This document shows, piece by piece, positions 22,701-34,700 of a stretch of 64,000 nt of DNA. The stretch is taken from the NCBI RefSeq assembly GCF_963576615.1, contig NC_088708.1, positions 24,621,191 through 24,685,190 on the forward strand, read 5' to 3'. How positions within the stretch are numbered: position 1 is the first letter of the stretch; every line of letters starts with the position of its first letter. The DNA comes from Watersipora subatra (taxonomy: Eukaryota; Bryozoa; Gymnolaemata; Cheilostomatida; Watersiporidae). Under the pieces are notes generated by a model. The model had not been told where the DNA came from, made no database searches, and saw only the letters and a list, made by a program, of their open reading frames with translations. The translations under genes and the position numbers were made by a program.

Positions 22701-25700
22701 TCTGACATGTAAATAACGTAACTTGTGATGTCTCAATCTTGGAAGAGTTCCCTGATGTGTTCAATGGTATTGGATATTTAGAAGGTAAACATGAGATAAA
22801 ATTGATGAGAAAGTGGAACCTGTTGTGCATCATCCTCGTCGTGTACCTCTGAAAATGATGGATAGAGTGAAGAAGTAACTGGATAAAATGGAAGCTCCTA
22901 GAGTCATTTCAAAAGTTGATAAGCTAACAAACTGGATCAGTAGCATGGTATTCGTGGAGAAGAAAGATGGTTCTGTGAGCATATGCCTGAATCCAAAAGC
23001 TTTGAACAGCTGTAAAGCATGTGCGCCATAGAGTACCAACACTGGAGGACATTGTTTTTTGGTTCAATGGAATGCAGCACTACACCATTATGAACATAAA
23101 ACATGAATGCTAGCATGTGGCACTCACAAAGGAGAGTAGTCTGGCTGCTTTCAACATCTTGTATAGCCAAAACTGCTTTAACAGGCTTCTATTCGGGCTC
23201 CACTCAAGTGCTGAGGTCTTTGAGGAGGTTGAACAGATATTTAGAGATTTGCCGAGTATTGCAAATCTCTAAATATCCAAGCACTGTTGCTGGGCATAAG
23301 TGATGATCAACTCAGAAAAAAGTTGTTTGATGACGCTGGTTGTGAGCAAGGATTGAGCCTGGAGCAAGCAATCAAGAAATGCATAGTAGCGGAGAATTCA
23401 AAAAACGATATGGCAGTCATACAGTCAGATGAATCTGTTCAAATTGTTCGACCTAGGAATAAGCATTCTAAGCAGAACCATGCAGTTTTTACCAAAGATA
23501 ATGGAGAATTCGCTGTAAGATATGCTCGCAAAAAGGCCAACAATAGTCTTTGTGGTATCTGTGGTTTACCAAGAAAGGAATTCTTGCCTGTTGATTATCC
23601 AACTGCCTGGATAAGCAACAATGTCTCTGTCCGCAAACCCAACGGTTCATTGAGAGTCTGCTTGGACCCTTCTAATCTCAACAAGGCCATACAGCGCAAT
23701 CATTTTCCTATGCCTTCCTTGGAGGATGTGCTTAGTGATTTAGTATATTTTGATGACATTAATGTAGCTGGAAAGACACAACAAGAGCCTGATAATAATT
23801 TTCGAAGGTTGCATGCAAAAGCTAAAGCAGTCATCAATGTTAAGTTCAATCGCAAAAAAAGCCAATTCAGTCAGTCTGAGATGCGATATTTTGACCATGT
23901 AGTATCAAAGGATGGTCTACAATCCAATCACGAGAAGGTAACTGCAATCAATGCCATGCCAGACCTTGATGATCGAGAAGGAATACAGAGGTTGGTACCA
24001 TAGAGTTATCTCCCCCTAAAGTGATAACAGTTCCTTCAACAACACGAGCGTTTCCGGTGCCAACAAGGAGCGTTTAGGCCACGCCTCTTTTTTGTGCTAG
24101 TCAATCGTAGTGATTGACTAGATCAATAACATCAGCCATGAGAATGATTAAACAATGATCATAAATTTGCACAGTTAAGATAGTAATTATTGCTCATATT
24201 AAAGAAATGATGACTATAGTTTATTACTCTAATATATGCTTATTATTTAAAGCAATTCAATACCTACATGACTTGCAAAGGCACTGAATAGATAGTGTTA
24301 AGTAAGTGAGTTAATGTGGTCAGTTACTCATAGATAAGATAGATAGTCATGCTGGGATTGTATAACATTGGTGTGATGGGAAGCTAATCGACTGCCATCA
24401 ACTGAAAGTATTGACATTGTATGGTGATAGAGTGATTCATTGACATCACAGTCCACAAACAGCCCTTGCATTTAATATTAGATTTTAATACATATCAATC
24501 AAATACATAGACTAGTTTGAAGCAAAGATGTCCATTAGTTAGTGGACATCCTTGCTTGATGTAAGCAAGAAAATTTTTTTGAAAGTTGAATGGCAAATGT
24601 TGTTATATGTTAAATAAAAATGAATTATACTTCAATTATACTGAATTATAATTATATAAAAATAAAGTAGATTTTTTTATTACTTTATTTATTAAATAAT
24701 TTTTTATTGTAATCATAGTTAAACAGATTATATTTAGCCATTACTTGCTAATTATTTTACATTTAAACACATTTACAGTTTTATTTTTCTTCCTAATTTA
24801 TTTCAACAAAACACTTCTTTCATTATGTGAAATTTAAAAGTTGTAGTTGTTTGAAAAAGCTTGAAAGCATTTACAATTGTTTTCTTTTTCCTCTTAATTC
24901 ATTTGAACTGCTTAAAAATATTTTCTCATGATATGAAGTTTAAAAGTTAGAATGGTAAATAGAAAAAATAAATTTTCTGTCCAAAGACTTTTTTATTACT
25001 CGGGCAACGCCGGGTAGTATAGCGCATAGTTGATGGCAGTCGATTAGCTTCCCATCACACTAATGTAATACAACCCCAGTATGACTATTTATCTTATCTA
25101 TGAGTAATTGATTGCATTAACTCACTTAACAGTATCTATTCAGTGCCTTTGCAGGTTCTGCGCCTTTGCATTTCCATACCTTTGTAGGTATGGAATTGCT
25201 GTAAATAATAAGCATTTATTAGAGTAATAAACTATAACCATTTCTTTAATATGAGCATTAATTACTATCTTAACTGTGGAAATTCATGATCCTTGTTTAA
25301 CCATTCTGATGGCTGATGTTATTAATCTAGTCAATCACTACGATTGACTAGCACAAAAAAGAGGCGTGGCCTAAACGCTTCTTGTTGGAACGCTCCACCG
25401 GAAACGCTTGTGTTGTTATCACTCTAGGGGGGAGATAACCCTATGGTTGGTACCCTCACTTTTTTCAGAGCTTACATATCTAACAAGTTGGCCTGCATAG
25501 AACTACTCAGGGTACTAGTGAGAACTGATAGCCAGTGTACATGGTCAACTAAGCAATAGGAAAGTTTCCGAATTGTCAAAAGCCTTCTCACATATGAAAA
25601 GTCTTGCAGTACTTGGATGTTACTGCATCATATACGTCGAAGTACCAAGACCTTGTTAAACAAGGAACTACAATTAACCTGATACAGTTATTAATTATTT

Positions 25701-28700
25701 CTATACTGCTGCTTTCAGAGTTTTAACAAAAAAAATAAAAAGACTTGGAGTAGGACAACAAAAGAATTATTGATGTAACTGAGTCATTATGTTTTATTAG
25801 TATGATTTTTTGGCTACTTTTCTACATATCTCTTGCTACTATGGGTTCATAAAGATCAAAGAATGTCAAAGTGGTGGTCAAATGGAGGTTGCATTCAATT
25901 AAAGGGCACTTCTCAATGTTTCAACTCTTTTTCTAAAGTGGCGATCAAATAGAGGTGGCGTTCAAATAAAGGTGATATTCAAATAAAGGTGGCGTTCAAT
26001 TAGAGATTTTACGGTATGTCTGTAAACAGTTATAACTGTTCGGCAGAACTAGATTTCCTTTTATTCAGTTTTGACATTTTTCACAACTTATAAAAGAGTT
26101 CTTTTAATTAGGTAAATAGAATGAGCATAAATATTGCTCTTTTTTAAATAAGAAGTCTTTTGATGTGGCAGTTTAAAGATGCGAATGATTCTAAGTAGCT
26201 AATAATAACATAAATGAAAAGCAAAACTATTTTTAGGTTCTTCACAAAATGGTTTTATTATCAGAATATGTATGCTTTACTTAGCATCCAGGTTGATAAC
26301 AATAGATTTTCTTTGAGTCATAACTAGTTATTTTTCATAAAAATTTAATTGCTAATTTGCTACATCTGGCATATGAGTGATGAAATCTTTCATGAAGTGA
26401 CTCGAAAATTGTAGGGTTATAATATATTCAGTATTGCTGTTATGTCTCATTCAGGGCACATCATTGAGAGCCTCTTCAAAATACAGTCCTCCAAACAACA
26501 CAAAATATGTATTCTGCAAATTTGTGTTTAATGATTCCGCTCTCATGGTGAATTAGAAACTGCAAGGCATTCTCATTTGAGGAGCTCATTCAATGAAAAA
26601 CACCATGTTTTAACATGCAGATAAATAACAATTTATTCAGGGAAAGTGCTTTTTCATTTTTATTTAAACATAACAAAGCTTGTCTTATTTTTATCAAAAA
26701 TTAAGAATATTAGTAACTAGATGAATGCCTGACATTGCACGGGTATTAAAAACATATTATAGACAGTGGCAGGTAATGTAGTTGCGTGCCATTAACCTGG
26801 CACATTGCCAAAGACTAATTGAAGTACCCTACTAACAGTATTGCTCAACTTACTAATAAGAGCTGTGAGAGCACGCTTTAGTCACATTACGTAATGCAGA
26901 ATGCTATGTCTATTTTAACCGACATAACGGCTCATATCGTCTCAGAAATCGATGCATCTCTCGTAGCTTAATTGGTAAGTTATTTGCCTGGCGAACGGAA
27001 GATTCAAAGATCAAATCCAGCATAGAGCAGATGTTTCATTTTAACATTTTGTTAGCTTTAGGCCGATGTACACACCGAAAAGTAGGGACAGACACACAAA
27101 CTTTGAGATTTATATATACAGATGAATCACCAAAATATTATGTTGAAACTCATTCTGCCAACATGAGTCTAATCATTTAGCCTTTCTTTTTTTGCTCATA
27201 TTTAACTGTTTATATTGCGTTGAAGTACAAGTCATTGCTTGTGTGAGTTTTGCTTTAAACTTATTCACTTCATCTCCTTCCCTCTTGTGTATCCATCTAT
27301 CAATCTCTGCCATATGCAGGGTTGGCATAGTATTTCCTATGGCAGTTATTACCGCCGGTTTATACCGGTTTTTACCGCCCCGGGAAAAACTCATTTTAGT
27401 CCAAAAGTGGAAAAAGCGGGAAAAACTAAAAAACCTCTTTTTTGACAAGTTGACTAATGCTTAAGCAAAGAATAACAATACACTTATACCATTAGCTGTC
27501 ATAGAGCTTCTTTATGACTCTTTAACAGTACACGGGCTAAGAAAGCGCATAACCTTTATACTTGGTTTATTTATTAAATATTGAATGAAAAGACCAGATC
27601 ACAAGATAATATTCATTTATTTACATATATTAAATAGTAATATTAAATGAAAAACCAAATTGATGTGTGAAACATGACAGTAAGCATAATACAACAATTA
27701 GAAAATTGAAAAACAAAAACACGGGAAGATAATGCCAAGTAGTCGAGACCGGTGAACTGAACAAACGGATTAGAGTATTGAGAATTGACTGTCCAAGAAA
27801 AGTTAATCCTCATATTCGGCCGAATCATACCCTAAAAAATTGTTTTTAGGTTTTAGTATCAAGCTACCAGTTAGGACGTTTTCCCTACTCCAAGCCTGTT
27901 GTGCAGCTTGGTTTGCACTAAGGAAAAAGTGCTAAACAATACACGTCAAAATATTTCTATTATTGGACTGTAAAAGGCTCATCGTTATTTAACGTTGGCC
28001 CGTATCTTAGGTGTTGATTTTTTCTAATTTTTCCCACTTTCAAACACTGTTTTATTTCCATGGCTATTGATTGATATAAATATGGAGTCACACAACTAAT
28101 TGTTTAGTCCAATTTTTCATTTTTATCAAATTTCATTTTTTAGCAAAATATTTAAATAAAACATTCTGGCATTATAATATTTCCCAGTTGTTCCCGGTTT
28201 TTACTAGTTTTTCCCGCTGCCCTGGGAAAAACAGTTTTTCCCGGGACAAATGCCAACCTTGGCCATATGTACTCAGCAGTAATTGTACTGTAACTTGTAT
28301 TGCAGGGTTAATTATTATCTTGGTATATTGATATAAGCTTATCCATTTGCAAACTTGAATTACAATGGCAAAAACATATACCTTTGTAGCATGTTTACGT
28401 ATCAAAAAGTGATAGCCTATAACTACAAAAGTTATCAGCAGAAAACTAAAAAAATACACCATAAATGCAGAATGTTAGGACTCACAAAGCAATTTTTAGG
28501 TCTTGTCGATATTGGATTCAAAACAATTATTGCATGTTCTCATTCAGTTTTTCATAAACAAATAAAAAATGTAGTAAAAGTTTGATATGGTGGACAAATA
28601 AATATATTTTGTAGTATGTTCCTGTATTTCCAATGAATTTTATAGAGATAGCCAACTAAAAAACAGCAGTAATCAATAACAATGGCAAAGAATTACCTCA

Positions 28701-31700
28701 ATGGCTTTAGTAAATAAATGACACGTACAGCTTTTAATTACAAAACAGTTTTTATTTTTTGTTATAAAAAATAAACTGAAAATAACATTGAAAAAATATA
28801 AAACAGACAAACGTTTAGTTAAAAAGCTTCACAAATATATTTGACTATATTTTAAAATCAGCAGAGCACTTTACCTAGCAAAGTTTGTTTCTGCATATAT
28901 TCTTAAGAACTCAAAATGGCGACTAACAGAGGTTATTCTTTGATGTGCCATATTTTGTTTTGAGTATGATTTTGTGGATACTTTTCTACTTATCTCTTGC
29001 TACTATGGGTTCATAAAGATCAAAGAATGTCAAAGTGGTGGTCAAATGGAGGTTGCATTCAATTAAATGGCAGCTCAATGTTTCAACTCTTCTAAAGTGG
29101 CGATCAAATACCGGTGATGTTCAAATAAAGGTGGTGTTCAATTAAAGGTGGTGTTCAATTAGAGATTATTAGTAACTAGATGAATGCCTGACATTGCACG
29201 GGTATTAAAAAGATATTATAAACAGTGGCAGGTAATGTAGTTGCTTTACCACGCATGCACGCACGCACACAGAGAGAGAGAGAGAGAGGTATCATTTCCT
29301 ATATATATAGATGACTAAATCAATTGTGTGGTTCAACAGTAAAACAGTGCATTCATTGCAGTTTGAGTTACCATCAGCAGTGGGGTATAGTTACTCAACT
29401 TATTTATTGTAGAATGAATACATTGCTGCCTGTGACTGCCAGAGAGAGTTCATCACCGGATTCTCTGGAAGTGCAGGTAAAGGCGTGCAAATGTGTGAAA
29501 CAATGACTGCAGGTCTTCAAGTAAAATGTCTAATTGAAGACTGTGACCCAATGTTTAAATGAGTTGGTATTATTGACTTGACGAGACTGTCATTTTTCAT
29601 AATCACTCATGTTGAATATGTATTGTTATTGGGAGATCGGGTCAAGCGCTATGTCAGATGGGAGTCTTAACCAGACCGGAGTTTTTCATGTCAGATGCTT
29701 CGGTGCGTGAGCAATCCCTTCAAGATCAAGAATTATGTCCGCTTCACTTACTACAAGCAAAGGCTGTATTTGTTAAGAGCATTGCTGCATAAACAGCGGC
29801 TCTGTGATCTTGTCTGGCCTTCTCTGAGCCCAGTGTCAAGTATATCTTGACAAATGGAGACGAGACATGTCTTGCTACAGGGAGTGATGTAGGGTTGAAT
29901 GTCATTCCTGTCACCAGCGGTGGCCTTTTCTGGGAATTAATCCCCAACTTCCTGTCCTCCGGTCAGGCACTTTAAACTACTGTACCTTGGCTGCTCCCAA
30001 AGCCGGTATCCAAATAACAAAATTAAAAAATCATGCAATCTACTAGCTTCAGCCACACTCAGTTTGCTATGGTCAAACACTTCTGAAGCTCTTGTGGCTG
30101 CTTTATATAATCTTTAGTTGCTTTGGCTGAGATAGGCCACTTTGGAGGCGTATGATTAACTACCTATAGGAGCTTTCTTGTTGAGAGCTTCAAATCTCTC
30201 ATTACAATCAGATCAGTTTCAGTTATTTCGTTGAATTGTTATGTTTCTAGGAACAGCAGTTGTCACGCAGAAACTCGCCGCTCTGTGGGTCGATGGGAGG
30301 TACCACACTCAGGCTGACAACCAGACGGATGATAACTGGCTAGTAATGAAAGAAGGTGTGAGGAAGTGTGTTTATTCATAAACTTGAGGGAACTTCAACA
30401 ACAAAGACTGGCAATGTCTTAGAGTGTGTTTGGTATTTTAGGACTAAAGGATGTTCCATCTATACCAGAGTGGTTAAGCGAATGCCTTAAGGAGGAGGGA
30501 GGACAGATTGGTGTTGACCCCAATATTATGTCATTTGGTAAAATTATTGCTGTTATTTTATTTGAGGGTGTTTATTAGTTTTCTTTTTGTTGATGGGATA
30601 GTATCGAATTATTTCTCTCTTACTCTGTGGCTTACCGTCTCCAGCTGCTTGGGAAAGAATGAGTACAGGGTTGATGGAGAAGGGGCTGCAGTTGGTACCA
30701 ATTTCTGGAAATCTCGTCGACCAAGTCTGGATTGACAGGCCTGCCAGACCTAACAATCCTTTAATGACTCTGTCAACTAAGTACACTGGTAAGTTGAGTT
30801 ATATAATTATACAGTAATACAGTTTACAATTGCAGTACAATTGTACTGTTACATACAGTTACTGTTACAGTTACTGTTACAATACAGTTACAATTATACA
30901 GCAATACCTTAAAATATGAGCTTAATGCGTTCCTGGACCGGGCTCATATGTCAATTCACTCGTATCTCAGATCTAGATTTCTTATATGAAATAGTTTGAT
31001 ACAAAACAATCTGTTGCCATCGTCTGAAAAAACACCTAAAACCAGATATTACAATGGAAAATATGTTTTTTATTGTGTTAATTTTATTTTGTTGATAATT
31101 ATAATTGGGATGCTTCATAGCATAAACTTTAAATTTAACTTAAATGAATTTAGCTTACTATGCACCTAAACATGAGGTTTAATCTTACACTTAACTTAAT
31201 TCTAATGTTGTTTTTGTTTTTAAATATTTTTTGGCTTGGCTCCTTTTGCTTCGCGTACAAACACATTTTTTAGCCTTTTCAACTCCTTTTCTATCTGACG
31301 AGAAAAACGGAGCGAGGCTGTTATCTTGCATACCTCTTGCATACCTCTTGCATACTCGGCCACCTAGTGGTCGCACCGGGAACCGCCTTAGGAATTGCTT
31401 CGTATGCTTGTATTTCAAATTTGTTATGTATCTCAAGGTATTAGTGTATTTAAGACTGCTCGTAAAAAGTATGATCGCAATAGACTGGTATAGTAGATCG
31501 AAACGCAAACTGCATACAAGCTTGTAACTTTGACTTTCATTAAAAACTGGTAGAGTAATCATTGTACACGCATACTGCGATAATGCTGATAGTTCAATTC
31601 CTCTTGATGTATACCTACAATTTAGGTCATGTCTGGCATAGCGTGCAGCCAGGTCTTACTGATAGTTAGGCAAGAATCTTTGCAATAATAAGAGCCGAGA

Positions 31701-34700
31701 CTCTCCTTCTGTCCGAAGCCATGCTTATTAGTTAGGAACCAAGGTTAGGAGAAAAATGCATTGCGCGGTAATTGAACTCGGATACTATGTTTAGCAGCCA
31801 GGCAGACTACCAACACTGCTGCATTATGGAGACTGCCAGCGTACTAGTAAATATAATCATTGTATCTATAACTTTATAGATAAAGCGTAGAACATGTGTA
31901 GTACGTTGTGTAATGCTAGATGTTCTTTCACCAAGCTAACACATAGGACATGTGTAGTACGTTGTGTAATGCTAGATATGCTTTCACCAAGCTAACACAT
32001 AGGACATGTGTAGTACGTTGTGTAATGCTAGATGTACTTTCTGGTGTTTGACAATCTTGATCAGAATTATTGAGGCCGTGTTTATTACTTTAGGTGAAAC
32101 TTGGCAAGAAAAAGTTGCTAAAGTTCGGCAAGAAATGATAAAAATGAAATCGTTCGCTTGCATCTTCACTGCACTTGATGATATAGCTTGTGAGTATGTC
32201 TTCTCTTCTTCCTAAAAATCCTAGTTCCATTTGCTCCTCATCAGTAAGGTGAGTCATCAATAAGTATTTCCTTCCTCCGGTATCCGAAATAAACTATGGC
32301 TGGAAATAAGCAAATAAAAATGTATCTGGTTTGATCATATCTGTACAGATTGTTATCTTCGACCATTTAAAAAGAACTTTTCAGAATTTAACCTACGCAA
32401 TCATTCAAAAACTTAATTTTACAGCTTTTTGTTGTACATATTTGAATTCAGAACAAAATAAGGACTAGCTTAATATATAATTTATGACTATTGACTAATA
32501 CACAATGAGTAGCAATATTGTAAATGAGAATTTTAGTTTTTCAACAAAGAGCTCCAATTAATTTCGCCCATTACTCTACCTTGTGCCAATTATTATGCTG
32601 TAAAGCAGACCTTGTTCAGAATATGACATACTATCATACACAATGTACAATCTGGTACAAGTGTTGTGTTTTGTATTGTATGCTATTTACATGTAGATGC
32701 TCTGGCATAATACCTATACTCTTTGAATCATGATCGCTCTATATATTAAAAATAACCTGTGCACTCACTTATTTAATAGATGTAAAGTTTTGTAGAAAGG
32801 TTGCTAGAGTATAATAACTAGGTAATACTTGTGTATAGCGACTGTATACTCTGGTACATTGTTCTCATATACAATAACTATGGCAGTATGCTCTATAACA
32901 GATACACACTCTGATATCATCAGGTCATTCCATACTGGCTGGTTTTAGAGCAGCATCCTTTGATCTTACAGGGTTGCTGAATCTCAGAGGCTCCGATATT
33001 CAGATGAATCCAGTATTTTTTTCTTATGTGATTGTTTCACAAAGTGAAATAAGGTATACTATGCTCACCGCATTCGTATAAGCTTCCTATTTTATCTGTT
33101 AACGTATCAGCTTGGCATTAAGTAATCTGCAAGGTCTATTTTAATCTTTTATTTTAATCTTTTATTTTAATATATTTCCGTCATAACACATACATGTATT
33201 TCAAGTTTTGCGCTTTAAATTGTTAAAATTAAAATCTTATTTGTAAAAGTTTTCTTTCAAAACTCATACAAATGTTTACCAAATCGGATGAAAGATTAAT
33301 AGAGTCATGGAACAGTCAGGCTGTAAAATTTTACAATTTTTTAATCATGATTTAAATCATAAATCATAATTTTCTCTAGGGAAAAAACTCATGATTTTTA
33401 AATTTTTGATTTTTTCATAATTCCGAAAAAAAATCAATGTTTCTTGACAAACAATTTTGTTTTTGTGTGTGTGTAACAAATCTGTAAAAATTCCTCTGTC
33501 ATGAATTAGCAAGTGCGATGAAGATAATTGACTGCATGTGTAGTACAATGCTACGGAAGGACCTTCGAAGTTAGGACCTTCAAGTTCATTTAGTGAATTT
33601 AAAGCAGGATTGATTGTGAGATAGCAACTGTAATAACTGGTACAGATTTTCCTCACTACTTTGTTTGATAAATGACATATCCACTTTCCGTTTCGCTCAT
33701 TAGAAATAATAAAAAACCGTCGAGGTACTGAAGAAGCTTACAAGCTTCTATATATATTTTGCATGATCACCTCAATGAAACATGTGCTTGAATATTTCAC
33801 AGTGCCTCTTTTATGTCTTTCTCTCTCATTCAGACTTTGTGTGAAACCACTAGCAATTCTACTCCATTAACTTGCATGTAGTTTACACGTTATAAGTTTA
33901 TATGGATGTTTTATACAAGGAATATAAGAATTTGTCTAAATAAAGCATGTAAGTCACTAATGCTAAAAAATGGGTTCACTAGCATTCTGATATGCAGTGC
34001 AATACACAAACAATTTATATGAGCAAAATGAGCCAAAAAAATCCAATTTATCCAATCATAAATATTTAAAGTTTTAAACGATCAATTTAAATAAAAAACA
34101 TCCACTTTTTTGTTTTGTTAAAAAAGTTACAATTTTTTCAACCCTGATCATTTGAAATGTTTCTATAAATCAAGCCATGTTTTATTGGTTGACAGATAGT
34201 TTGCCTAAAAGTTTAGTGAAAATTTATTCAATAGGTTAAATCCGTTTTATATGAGTTATTGATTTGTTTTAGAAAAATGCAATCTCAAGCTCTGCTAATT
34301 TATGATTATTACAACTAAAATGAAATGAAGTCTCCTGTTTATAGCCATGAACAGAAAAACCTCGGATTTTGCATGCTCTAACCTTGCACCAAGATTACCC
34401 AGGGCTTATGTGCTTTGAAAGTGTGTTTAAAAAAAAAAGAAGTCAAAGTGTTGCTGCAAAGAACTGGTGACATTCTTTTGACACAACCACAAACCAACAA
34501 TAAGCAGTCAATGCTGTTGTGATCACACTTTTTATACAAAAAGTGTGCTAAACAGTCTGGTAGCATGTAACTATGTCAGTGTTATTGACAACAGGTTTGT
34601 TTGTCATTTTCAAAGCAAATTTTAGTGACTTGAGGTCTCAGTAGCAGTAAAAAGTTAACAACCAGTAGTGTTGTAGTGAGTTGAGGTCTCAGTAGTGGTA

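Larger units (their letters stand above)
21423..23276 (+). mobile_element. Second Ty3/gypsy element, plus strand, decayed (5' half)
   Basis: The order on the + strand is possible primer-binding site, gag, two-part zinc knuckle, protease, and RT up to the FGL...EVF block. It is a different family from the minus-strand copy: the knuckle is the C...CPAYG...C..CG...HF..VC type common in K02A2.6-like gypsy elements. Many stops break it. TGGCAGCAGAAGT at 21423 could be a primer-binding site, but the tRNA was not identified. Confidence 0.85.

Noticed and set aside
26960..27030. Intact tRNA gene
   Set aside because: A and B boxes are good, but the anticodon stem has mismatches and the block recurs inside dispersed repeats, so it is a tRNA-derived module.
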